The notes: a model not told the origin generated them from the sequence alone. 6,601 nucleotides of DNA from an uncultured Clostridia bacterium (GCA_934277495.1 CAKQUI010000113.1:1-6601), one strand, 5' to 3'. Numbered from the stretch's first letter, positions 1-6,117 are shown. Numbers and translations: made by a program.

Positions 1-986
1 CAGAGAGGTCCGCACATCGTTACGTCAGGACCTATGATACCCATGATAGTGTTTCTGATACCGAAGATCAGGTGAGCTCTGTTAGGGTTGTAGTCGATCT
101 TTTCATCAGGCCTTGTGATATCAGCATCGTGTATAAGAGACTTGCTCTGTACAACGTCGCCGAACAGTACGATATATATTGCCAGGACTGTAGGTATAGC
201 GCTTATGAATTTGCCGAGGCTCGGCCATCCCAGTGCGCCCCATGGTACCCAGTCAGTCCACAGTGTTGCAAAGTCAGGATGCGAGAATCCCCATTCGATG
301 GAAGGTAATCCGCTCTCGCCTACCAGCGGTGCAACGAATACTGCGATAAGTACTGCCGGGAGTATACCCAGGTTAGCGATAGTCTCAAACACTTTGTTCT
401 TTGTGCTGAGTCTCTTGAATCCGTTGGAGAACAGCAGATAGAATGCTATTATCAGACAGATCGTAGTCGTATAAGGCATTGCAGCGAACTTGTTGTCGTC
501 ATTGAATATCATGTATATGGCTGATATTCCGGCTCCCAGTATAACTCCTGATTTGATTGCCGGCGGGATCAGGTTTACAAGCTTGCCTGCGATACCTGTA
601 ACGCCCAGGATTATTGAAAATACGCCCAGTGTTATTTCGAAAGCACACAGTGCCTGCATACGTGCCTGTCCTTCCGGGAAAGTGAGGCAGTAGGCAACGA
701 GAAGCGGTATTGCCGGTGTGATCCATCCCGGTACTACCGGGTCTCCCAGAAATGTATGCCAGGTATAGAAGAAACCATTGAGTATAACTATTGCAAGTGC
801 TACTTCGAACGGCATCCCCAGGTTATCCTGCAGAAGCGGGATAGCTCCAAGACATACTGCACACATCAGCAGACCCTGTATGTAATCTGCGATCTCAAAA
901 CGATAATGGATGAATGGAAAACGGATCTTGAACGGACCAGCCTTGATATATGGTTGTTCGTGACCGTATGGCATGTATTCCTTCAT
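1..986 (-). CDS. NCS2-like (xanthine/uracil-type) permease, 3' end cut by window edge
   Basis: Open reading frame on the minus strand from ATG at 986 to the window edge: 328 codons without a stop, C-terminus missing. The start is set by a perfect AGGAGG at 998-993, six bases upstream; Met5 is the only near alternative. The protein is very hydrophobic, with membrane segments at roughly residues 32-52, 60-80 and 89-100 and more through about 275. Motifs seen are GDPVVPGWITPAIPLL (81-96), IPPAIKSGVILGAGIS (about 148-163), FGDVVQSKS (about 275-283) and a loop rich in D, N, P and R before GIRNTIMGIMGP (about 309-320). The repeated small-residue and Pro-rich half-helices and the acidic GDVV site fit the NCS2 family of nucleobase:cation symporters at the cell membrane. 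Substrate cannot be told. SulP or BenE-type carriers share the fold and are the main alternatives. It is divergent from the genes at 1529 onward. Confidence 0.65.
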   Translation of the reverse strand, partial: MKEYMPYGHEQPYIKAGPFKIRFPFIHYRFEIADYIQGLLMCAVCLGAIPLLQDNLGMPFEVALAIVILNGFFYTWHTFLGDPVVPGWITPAIPLLVAYCLTFPEGQARMQALCAFEITLGVFSIILGVTGIAGKLVNLIPPAIKSGVILGAGISAIYMIFNDDNKFAAMPYTTTICLIIAFYLLFSNGFKRLSTKNKVFETIANLGILPAVLIAVFVAPLVGESGLPSIEWGFSHPDFATLWTDWVPWGALGWPSLGKFISAIPTVLAIYIVLFGDVVQSKSLIHDADITRPDEKIDYNPNRAHLIFGIRNTIMGIIGPDVTMCGPL

Positions 987-1111
987 GATACACCTCCTGA
1001 AAATAATATGTTTTATAAATTCCTTGAAACCCTTTGTTCCTTGTTTCGCCAATATGTAAAGCAACACCTGTGCCAGATATCACAGTTCCATCATAAAAAC
1101 TTTATATATTT

Positions 1112-1139
1112 TTTATAAAATTTCCCAAAAGCATTGAAA
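1112..1139 (-). promoter_or_regulatory. possible promoter for the permease gene
   Basis: On the minus strand TTTCAA (1139-1134) is followed after 16 bases by TATAAA (1117-1112). This would give a leader of about 120 bases before the permease start. The surrounding DNA is so AT-rich that other -10-like hexamers (for example around 1104-1109 and 1010-1016) compete, so the assignment is weak. I saw no recognisable purine, xanthine or preQ1 riboswitch core in the leader. Confidence 0.3.
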
Positions 1140-1181
1140 ACACAAAGTTTCTGCAATTCATATTTTTTTCAGAACATTCAC

Positions 1182-1252
1182 CTGCCCTGCACCGTGCAAG
1201 GTGGGCGCACTGTGCACATGGGGCGGGCAGACCGGGCGTGCGCCCGTTTTTT
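1182..1252 (+). ncRNA. GC-rich structured segment ending in a terminator; candidate small RNA
   Basis: About 70 bases of very high GC in an otherwise AT-rich intergenic region. CTGCCC (1182-1187) pairs with GGGCAG (1225-1230), enclosing smaller competing hairpins built from TGCAC/GTGCA units (1188-1198 and 1194-1217). It is followed at once by a terminator hairpin and six T on the plus strand. No plus-strand gene lies upstream in the window, so the terminator must end some other transcript, plausibly a short RNA. I find no convincing promoter: TTGAAA at 1134-1139 lacks a good -10. On the minus strand the same bases would lie upstream of the permease promoter. I do not recognise it as a known RNA family. 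It could instead be a palindromic repeat. Confidence 0.35.
1233..1252 (+). terminator. intrinsic terminator, plus strand
   Basis: CGGGC (1233-1237), loop GTGC, GCCCG (1242-1246), then six T (1247-1252). Only the plus strand has the T tract. It lies between two divergent genes, so it does not end any annotated protein gene. Confidence 0.65.
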
Positions 1253-1348
1253 GTGACAACTTTGTCCCACTTTTCCGCACACCTTATCCTGTATATACGA
1301 CAGTATATTATTTATTTAGATAAAATTTCTCTTATTTTGCGATTTTAC

Positions 1349-1378
1349 TTGACATCTTCCTGCAAAATACCATATAAT
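1349..1378 (+). promoter_or_regulatory. consensus sigma-A promoter of the candidate small RNA
   Basis: TTGACA at 1349-1354 and TATAAT at 1373-1378, both perfect, with an 18-base spacer. The predicted start is about 1385. This is the strongest promoter in the window by match to consensus, and it reads into an 89-base stretch with no open frame that ends in an intrinsic terminator. Confidence 0.85.
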
Positions 1379-1384
1379 TTAATC

Positions 1385-1473
1385 GTGGTTATCCCCCTGA
1401 TAACCTCATTAATCTCTAATCCCAATACCCCTTTTAACAAAACAGAACTTTTTAAGTTCTGTTTTGTTTTTTT
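1385..1473 (+). ncRNA. candidate C-rich small regulatory RNA, about 89 nt
   Basis: The segment runs from the predicted start of a perfect promoter to the end of a strong terminator. The 5' hairpin has a perfect 7-bp stem, GGTTATC (1387-1393) and GATAACC (1399-1405), with the loop CCCCT. A 33-base unpaired linker follows (1406-1438), carrying TCCC (1420-1423) and ACCCC (1427-1431). The terminator hairpin forms the 3' end. There is no start codon with a ribosome site inside. C-rich loops and linkers in small Firmicute RNAs such as RoxS/RsaE pair with G-rich ribosome binding sites; that this RNA does so is inference. The alternative is a transcription attenuator in the leader of the exonuclease gene at 1529, but no antiterminator pairing is visible and that gene has its own -10 downstream of the terminator. 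Confidence 0.6.
1439..1473 (+). terminator. strong intrinsic terminator of the candidate small RNA
   Basis: A perfect 12-bp stem, AAAACAGAACTT (1439-1450) with AAGTTCTGTTTT (1454-1465), a TTT loop, then G and seven T (1467-1473). The long T tract is on the plus strand. It separates the upstream promoter at 1349 from the gene at 1529. Confidence 0.85.
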
Positions 1474-1512
1474 GGCATCACATATCTTTCACTTTATCTT
1501 ATCATCATCTGT

Positions 1513-1521
1513 TGATATAAT
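1513..1521 (+). promoter_or_regulatory. extended -10 promoter very close to the ATG of the exonuclease gene
   Basis: TGATATAAT at 1513-1521 is a perfect extended -10 (TGn plus TATAAT). No good -35 is present; TTTATC at 1493-1498 is the best by position. The predicted start is about 1528-1529, at the ATG itself, so the mRNA would have essentially no leader. Confidence 0.65.
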
Positions 1522-1528
1522 ATAAGCT

Positions 1529-2551
1529 ATGAAACATTCAGCAGTAAAATACAATGAGGAATTATATCATAACAGCATCACTGATTTCTATTTCAGCGGT
1601 ATGAAAAAAGGCGTTCTGGATATCGAAACCACAGGGCTCGATCCTTCGAGAAACAAATTCATCCTCGGAGGTCTCTATGACTGTGAAAGCCGTACCATGC
1701 ACCAGTATTTTGCAGAAAATCGTGCCCAGGAGCAGGAGACCCTTGACGGATTCATATCCCGGCTCCAGGATGTCGATATGGTGCTGACATACAACGGCAG
1801 GCACTTTGATATACCTTTCATTGAAAAACGGCTGAAAAAGGCGTCTGAAGCCTCTGGAAGTGTGTCAGGAACGCATCTTCCCGCTGAAACATACAGTATG
1901 CCTTACAATCTCGACCTTTATCTTGTGCTCAACGGTCATTCACCTGTGCGGCGCTTCGTTCCAAATATGAAACAGAAAACTATTGAAAACTATATGGGAC
2001 TGTGGCAGGACCGCAAAGACGAAATATCCGGAGCCGAAAGCGTGGAGCTCTACGATCGTTACGAAAAAAGCGGCGACAGATCTCTTGCTGATAAGATCCT
2101 GCTCCACAACAGCGATGATATCCTGCAGCTGACAAGGCTCATGAAGATCATAAACAAATGCGATTTTCACAAGGCCATGTTCTACCTGGGATTTCCGGCA
2201 GGACCGCTGACAGTGACAAAGATAAGGACAGGACGGGATCATCTGTCTGTTTCTGGTATACAGAGAAAATGCACTATAGACTATATGTCGTTTTTCAGTT
2301 CCTCATATCCCGCAGAGGCACGTTTCAGCAGCAGTGACAGGGCATTTTCATTCAGGATACCGGCAGTCAGGAACCAGGGTCTGCTCATAGCCGACCTTGA
2401 AACATTCGGTATAGACAAGGAGGAATTCCGCATATACCCCGGATACGGCAGCGGATTTCTCGTACTGGAAGACCCTTCCGGGCACCGCCATATGGAAATA
2501 AACCATTTTATCAGAGAATTCATCAGGAAATTCCTGCTGGATATACAATAA
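1529..2551 (+). CDS. YprB-like ribonuclease H-fold (DEDD exonuclease) domain protein
   Basis: 340 residues, of the RNase_H_2/YprB type. The visible motifs are those of a DEDD 3'-5' exonuclease: LDIETTGLD with acids D31 and E33 (ExoI), TYNGRHFDIPFI with D94 (ExoII), NLDLY with D129, and LLHNSDDILQL with H193 and D197 near the C-terminal end of the fold (ExoIII). Residues from about 215 to 340 form a C-terminal part I cannot assign. The role is presumably nucleic-acid 3'-end processing in the cytoplasm; the substrate is unknown for this family. The start at 1529 is the first ATG after an in-frame TAA at 1523. Residues 1-24 contain the ITDFYF segment that family members carry before the first motif, so I keep it, although no Shine-Dalgarno sequence precedes it. 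Met25 is the alternative. It lies 34 bp before proA and is probably co-transcribed with it. Confidence 0.85.
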   Translation: MKHSAVKYNEELYHNSITDFYFSGMKKGVLDIETTGLDPSRNKFILGGLYDCESRTMHQYFAENRAQEQETLDGFISRLQDVDMVLTYNGRHFDIPFIEKRLKKASEASGSVSGTHLPAETYSMPYNLDLYLVLNGHSPVRRFVPNMKQKTIENYMGLWQDRKDEISGAESVELYDRYEKSGDRSLADKILLHNSDDILQLTRLMKIINKCDFHKAMFYLGFPAGPLTVTKIRTGRDHLSVSGIQRKCTIDYMSFFSSSYPAEARFSSSDRAFSFRIPAVRNQGLLIADLETFGIDKEEFRIYPGYGSGFLVLEDPSGHRHMEINHFIREFIRKFLLDIQ

Positions 2552-2585
2552 AGAAAGTGTACAAAACGAAAGGAATATAAATAAC

Positions 2586-3863
2586 ATGGATATTACTGAC
2601 AGTGTACGAAAAGTCAAAAACAGCAGTTTCACTCTGGCATCGCTGCCGGAGGAAACAAGAAACAATGCACTCAGAGCTATAAACGAAGCTCTGGAAAAAA
2701 ACAAAGCAGAGATATTTGCAGCAAACAAAAAAGATATGACTGCTGCGAAGGCTGAGTCTTTGCCTGATCCTATCGTGAACAGGCTGAAGTTCGACGAAGG
2801 CAAGCTCAGCGGATGTATTTCCGGGATCGAAGATCTCATAAATCTTGAGGACCCTCTGTTCAGGAATCTGCTCAAACGTGAACTGGATGAAGGCCTTGTG
2901 CTCACTAAAACAACATGCCCTATAGGCGTTATCGGCGTCATCTTCGAGTCAAGGCCAGACGCTCTGGTGCAGATAGCCTCCCTTTGCATAAAAAGCGGCA
3001 ACTGTGTGATACTCAAAGGCGGCAGCGAAGCAAAAAACACAAACAGGATACTCTTCGATACTATATATAACGCAGCCATTGCTGCCGGACTGCCTGAGGA
3101 CTTTGCACTTCTCATCGAAGACCGTTCCGGCATAGATGAGCTTCTCAAGTGTCACGAGTATGTAGACCTGCTCATACCGAGAGGATCGAACCAGTTCGTG
3201 CAGTATATAATGAACAACTCAAAAATACCTGTGATGGGTCACGCTGACGGCATCTGCCATATATATGTTGACGGCGCTGCCAATATCGAAAAAGCTGTAC
3301 CTGTCATCATCGATTCGAAGACCCAGTATGTGGCAGCCTGCAACACAGTAGAAACACTGCTGGTACATAAGGATATCGCAGACGTCGTGCTCCCTGCACT
3401 GGCTGATGCTTCAGGAAGCCGTATCGAATACAGATGCGATGACAGATCCGTATCTCTGATACCATGCAAACCGGCTGACGAAAAAGACTTCATGACAGAA
3501 TATCTCGACTATATACTGTCAGTCAAGGTAGTCGACAGCATCGACGAAGCTATCGAACATATCAACAGGTACGGTTCACACCACACAGACTGCATCATCA
3601 CAGAAGACAACGACTCAGCAGCGAAGTTCATGTCACTTGTGGACTCTGCAGGAGTTTACCTGAACTGCTCTACAAGGTTCGCAGATGGATTCCGCTACGG
3701 ATTCGGCGCAGAAGTAGGTATCAGCACAGGAAAACTTCACGCCAGAGGTCCTGTAGGACTTGACGGCCTTGTGACATACAAATACAAGCTCACAGGAGAT
3801 GGCCAGATAGTCGCAGACTATGCCAGCGGCAGATCCACATTCAAGTTCAAAGACCTGATGTAA
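2586..3863 (+). CDS. proA: gamma-glutamyl phosphate reductase (glutamate-5-semialdehyde dehydrogenase)
   Basis: 425 residues, full length for ProA. It catalyses the second step of proline synthesis in the cytoplasm, the NADPH-dependent reduction of gamma-glutamyl phosphate to glutamate-5-semialdehyde. Landmarks are GVIFESRPD (117-125), the nucleotide-binding NCVILKGGSEA (139-149), the catalytic cysteine C252 in AACNTVETLLVH (250-261), GSHHTDCIIT (330-339) and the C-terminal FGAEVGIST through GPVGLDGL (373-394), all typical of the family. The start is preceded by AAAGGA ending at 2574, with a long 11-base spacer, so initiation may be modest. It follows the exonuclease gene by 34 bp without a visible promoter and ends 42 bp before a strong terminator. 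The usual partner proB, glutamate 5-kinase, is not on either side in this window. Confidence 0.96.
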   Translation: MDITDSVRKVKNSSFTLASLPEETRNNALRAINEALEKNKAEIFAANKKDMTAAKAESLPDPIVNRLKFDEGKLSGCISGIEDLINLEDPLFRNLLKRELDEGLVLTKTTCPIGVIGVIFESRPDALVQIASLCIKSGNCVILKGGSEAKNTNRILFDTIYNAAIAAGLPEDFALLIEDRSGIDELLKCHEYVDLLIPRGSNQFVQYIMNNSKIPVMGHADGICHIYVDGAANIEKAVPVIIDSKTQYVAACNTVETLLVHKDIADVVLPALADASGSRIEYRCDDRSVSLIPCKPADEKDFMTEYLDYILSVKVVDSIDEAIEHINRYGSHHTDCIITEDNDSAAKFMSLVDSAGVYLNCSTRFADGFRYGFGAEVGISTGKLHARGPVGLDGLVTYKYKLTGDGQIVADYASGRSTFKFKDLM

Positions 3864-3905
3864 CCTAAAACACATTGTTCAGTTGAAGATGGCAAAAAAA
3901 TTTTC

Positions 3906-3930
3906 GAGACGGTAGAAACCGTCTCTTTTT
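3906..3930 (+). terminator. intrinsic terminator after proA
   Basis: A perfect 8-bp stem, GAGACGGT (3906-3913) with ACCGTCTC (3918-3925), an AGAA loop, then five T. On the minus strand the same hairpin is followed by GAAAA and seven T (3895-3889), so it may also serve the convergent DUF3842 gene, whose stop is 91 bp away, but less efficiently. Confidence 0.9.
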
Positions 3931-3948
3931 ATATGTCACTGTTTTATC

Positions 3949-3985
3949 AGAATACCACAGGCGGCCCCCCTGTAGAATAGCACAG
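3949..3985. repeat. near-perfect 12-bp direct repeat around a C-run
   Basis: AGAATACCACAG (3949-3960) and AGAATAGCACAG (3974-3985) differ at one base and are spaced 25 bp apart. Between and overlapping them ACAGG (3957-3961) can pair with CCTGT (3969-3973) over a C-rich loop. The segment lies in the convergent gap between proA and the DUF3842 gene. The function is unknown. Confidence 0.5.
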
Positions 3986-4020
3986 TAAATTCGTTTTTCT
4001 TTATAAAATTTTCGATCGCA

Positions 4021-4437
4021 TCATCTGCTGCTTTCCAGATGCTCCGCCAGCGCCTTGACTGCATTGTCTATATGCTCACCAAGAGAAATACCTTCTACGC
4101 TGACAACATGTATATGACATCTGTTGATCGGCAGCAGTATCTTGTATGTATGACTGCCGCCTATCGCTGCTGCCATGGCAGGCGTCAGTTCTCCCATCAT
4201 GGCATTGGCGTTCAGTATGCCAATGACGCCCATTACGATATCGACATGCTTCATATTATGCACTATAGCATTTTCCCCGGTAGCACCCTCGCTGGCACCG
4301 GCCTTGAGCATCTGCGCCGTTGCTGCCGAGTTAGTGCCAAGCGCAATGATCTCAAGCTCAGGAAATGCCTTCCTGACCCTTTCAACTATAGCTTTACCGA
4401 TACCTCCACCCTGTCCGTCTACTACTGCCACATTCAT
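4021..4437 (-). CDS. DUF3842 family protein
   Basis: 138 residues. It begins with a Rossmann-like beta strand and glycine-rich loop, VAVVDGQGGGIGKA (3-16), followed by IIALGTNSAATAQMLKAG (30-47), ASEGATGENAIVHN (48-61) and GELTPAMAAAI (82-92), the conserved pattern of the DUF3842 family of Clostridia. The loop suggests nucleotide or cofactor binding, but no function is established. The start at 4437 is chosen because GGAGGT lies directly upstream with a spacer of about five bases. The reading frame stays open 29 codons further upstream, but that stretch holds the promoter and has no ribosome site. It is a single-gene unit with its own promoter, convergent with proA. Confidence 0.9.
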   Translation of the reverse strand: MNVAVVDGQGGGIGKAIVERVRKAFPELEIIALGTNSAATAQMLKAGASEGATGENAIVHNMKHVDIVMGVIGILNANAMMGELTPAMAAAIGGSHTYKILLPINRCHIHVVSVEGISLGEHIDNAVKALAEHLESSR

Positions 4438-4455
4438 GATATACCTCCACTGTCT

Positions 4456-4471
4456 GAGATCAGCCGATCTC
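4456..4471 (-). promoter_or_regulatory. perfect inverted repeat in the DUF3842 leader
   Basis: GAGATC and GATCTC (minus-strand reading) pair over a GGCT loop, a 6-bp perfect inverted repeat between the predicted transcription start (about 4489) and the ribosome site (about 4443-4448). It could be a repressor operator or an mRNA hairpin. It has no T tract on either strand, so it is not a terminator. Confidence 0.45.
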
Positions 4472-4495
4472 GAATATATTCCGTTCAATAGTGAT

Positions 4496-4524
4496 ATTTT
4501 ACCATATTTCTGCAAAACAGCCAA
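4496..4524 (-). promoter_or_regulatory. promoter of the DUF3842 gene
   Basis: On the minus strand TTGGCT (4524-4519), a 17-base spacer and TAAAAT (4501-4496), with TGG just before the -10 giving an extended -10. The predicted start is about 4489, leaving a leader of roughly 50 bases. Confidence 0.7.
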
Positions 4525-4656
4525 CTATTCCAAAGCAATATCCCACAGAACAGGATCACAGATTTCCAGACTGCAAACCTGCAGGAACGAACGTTGCCTT
4601 TTTTCCTGGAAAGCCACTGGCAATCTGCTTGGGAAAACGGACAGCGGAGCTGTAGG

Positions 4657-4685
4657 CGTAGGAGCGAACGGTAGTGAGTGTCGCC
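4657..4685 (+). repeat. 29-bp dispersed module, copy 1
   Basis: Matches 6190-6162 on the minus strand at 27 of 29 positions, the first 22 being identical (core GAGCGAACGGTAGTGAG). Here it lies 5' of the other shared modules of its element. Confidence 0.85.
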
Positions 4686-4851
4686 ATTCTGTCCAAAGAG
4701 CTACTCGACAGAATAAAACAGTAAGTTCTACTCCAGTAAGAGCTGCAGGACTTTTGTCTGTGGTGGCTTACCACCTCTACCGTCGCATTTTCCCAGCCTG
4801 CTGGACCCAGGGAAAATCCGTATTGGACTTTTCCCAATCAGCAGGCTCATT

Positions 4852-4867
4852 GGGATAGGTCTCCAAG
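4852..4867 (+). repeat. 16-bp motif GGGATAGGTCTCCAAG, copy 1
   Basis: Identical to 6218-6203 on the minus strand. In this copy GGTCT can pair with GGACC at 4803-4807; in the other copy AGGTCTC pairs with GGGACCT, so the pairing role appears kept. Confidence 0.85.
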
Positions 4868-4888
4868 TATAACCGCATGCGCATCAAA

Positions 4889-5986
4889 TCAAAGATCCAG
4901 CTTGTAATCTCCGTCCTTTATAACTCCCGCCATTCTAAGAAGCCTGTCTATTAGCAGAGTCAAAACAGCCGGAAGGAAAATCTGCAGCAGTAAAACTTTC
5001 CATAAGGTATCCAGCGTGAATCCCATATCAGTGAAAGTACCTATCTGGCCTACAAGCCCTGATGTACCCATGCCGGCTCCGACAGCAATGTTAGTCATCT
5101 TGAAAACACATGTCGATAAAGGACCGATTATCGCTCCGGCCAGCGTCGGCGGAACAAGTATCCATGGGTTCCTGATTATATTCGAAACCTGCAGCATCGA
5201 TGTGCCAAGCCCCTGTGCCACCAGACCGCCTATACCGTTCTCTCTGTAGCTGGCAACAGCAAAACCTATCATCTGGGCGCAGCATCCTACAGTAGCTGCA
5301 CCGGCTGCAAGACCGCTGAGTTCCATCATAATACATATCGCAGCACTTGAGATCGGTGCAGTGAGTGCAAGACCTACTATCACGGAAATGAATATACCGA
5401 ATAAGAACGGCTGCCATTCTGTAGCTGTCATTATCAGACCGCCAAGCTTGACCATACACCATCCTATAGCCGGTCCGGCAAATTTAGCACCGAGAGCACC
5501 CACTATCAGTGTCACAGCAGGCGTTGCCAGTATATCGACCTTCGTCTCTTTCGAAACCATCTTACCAAACTCAGCACCAAGAGCAACAGCGATGAATGCC
5601 CCTGCAGGACCACCTGAAGCAGCTATGCCAAACCCTGTCATGGACGCCCCCATCATACCTGTCACAACGCTTGTAAAAAGCACAAGCGGCGGTGCCTTGA
5701 GACTCCATGCCACTGCTACGCCTATGGCAGCGCCCATATACGCCTTAGCCTGAGCACCTACCTCTACAAAAAAAGATGATATAACATTTTCACCAAAAAG
5801 ATTTGCCGTCTGCACGCCTATAGTATCAAAAATAACGCCTATCAGCAGTGATGCAAAAAGCCCCAGCGCCATTGCCGAAAGAGCCTCCTGAAGATATCTC
5901 TTAGCTGATATCTCTATATCCTTTCGCTTGAAAAATCCAACCTTCTCCTGAGTGCCGTCAGCCGGCACCGCACCTTTTGTTTCCAT
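4889..5986 (-). CDS. PTS EIIC_2 / PfoR-family membrane protein
   Basis: 365 residues from the chosen start, almost entirely hydrophobic after a polar N-terminus, with about nine or ten membrane segments. Features typical of the PTS_EIIC_2 (PfoR, COG3641) family are GGPAGAF (residues 127-133, counted from the upstream ATG), TAPISSAAI (211-219), NIIRNPWILVPPT (271-283) and GAGMGTSGLVGQIGT (305-319). There are no EIIA or EIIB domains and none next door, so phosphoryl-coupled sugar uptake is unproven. A C. perfringens relative, PfoR, is reported to affect perfringolysin expression, so a regulatory or transport role are both possible. The AGGAGG at 5998-5993 abuts an ATG at 5992 with no spacer but lies six bases from the ATG at 5986, so I take 5986 as the start. 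Its own promoter lies just upstream. Confidence 0.88.
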   Translation of the reverse strand: METKGAVPADGTQEKVGFFKRKDIEISAKRYLQEALSAMALGLFASLLIGVIFDTIGVQTANLFGENVISSFFVEVGAQAKAYMGAAIGVAVAWSLKAPPLVLFTSVVTGMMGASMTGFGIAASGGPAGAFIAVALGAEFGKMVSKETKVDILATPAVTLIVGALGAKFAGPAIGWCMVKLGGLIMTATEWQPFLFGIFISVIVGLALTAPISSAAICIMMELSGLAAGAATVGCCAQMIGFAVASYRENGIGGLVAQGLGTSMLQVSNIIRNPWILVPPTLAGAIIGPLSTCVFKMTNIAVGAGMGTSGLVGQIGTFTDMGFTLDTLWKVLLLQIFLPAVLTLLIDRLLRMAGVIKDGDYKLDL

Positions 5987-6025
5987 ATTCATCCTCCTGT
6001 AAATAAATACAATAATAACCTATAT

Positions 6026-6055
6026 ATGATATCAGTATATATGTACACATGTCAA
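6026..6055 (-). promoter_or_regulatory. promoter of the PfoR-family gene
   Basis: On the minus strand a perfect -35 TTGACA (6055-6050), an 18-base spacer and TATCAT (6031-6026), with TG two bases before it (extended -10). The -10 overlaps an 8-bp palindrome TGATATCA (6034-6027). The predicted start is about 6019, leaving a leader of roughly 33 bases. Confidence 0.78.
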
Positions 6056-6117
6056 GACATCATCATATACAAAAGAATAAGATAATAGAGGATTGCGTAG
6101 CGGCCACCTGTCTGCAT

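Larger units (their letters stand above)
4639..4867 (+). ncRNA. large structured repeat element, copy 1
   Basis: A gene-free stretch between the DUF3842 promoter and the 3' end of the PfoR-type gene, dense with stems. These are: GGACAG (4639-4644) with CTGTCC (4689-4694), enclosing GGCG/CGCC (4655-4658/4682-4685); AAGTTCT (4723-4729) with AGGACTT (4747-4753); GGTGG/CCACC with loop CTTA (4762-4775); and a 53-base hairpin with AGCCTGCTG (4795-4803) and CAGCAGGCT (4839-4847) outside, GGGAAAA (4810-4816) and TTTTCCC (4829-4835) inside. It ends in the motif GGGATAGGTCTCCAAG (4852-4867). It is homologous to the minus-strand element at 6119-6284. The plus strand is assigned from that homology; no terminator follows on this strand. 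It could be an RNA, a structured 3' untranslated region read from the other strand, or a dispersed palindromic repeat. Confidence 0.5.

Noticed and set aside
987..1252. A riboswitch for purines, xanthine or preQ1 ahead of the permease
   Set aside because: None of the conserved cores I know for those classes is visible on the minus strand, and the only strong fold has its terminator on the other strand.
1238..1525. 95-codon plus-strand open frame in the intergenic region
   Set aside because: It contains a terminator, a consensus promoter and a second terminator, and has no ribosome site.
2348..3148. 266-codon open frame on the minus strand opposite the exonuclease gene and proA
   Set aside because: It is antisense to two well-recognised genes, is low-complexity in Ser, Leu and Phe, and has no family resemblance; it is a coding shadow.
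4021..4524. Longer 167-residue version of the DUF3842 protein
   Set aside because: The extra 29 residues overlap the promoter and have no ribosome site; the internal ATG at 4437 has a good one and matches the family's N-terminus.
4556..4837. 93-codon minus-strand open frame in the structured element
   Set aside because: It needs a non-ATG start, has no ribosome site and runs through dense inverted repeats; such frames commonly arise in repeats.
4175..4858. 227-codon plus-strand open frame
   Set aside because: Its first third is antisense to the DUF3842 gene and the rest crosses the promoter and the structured element.
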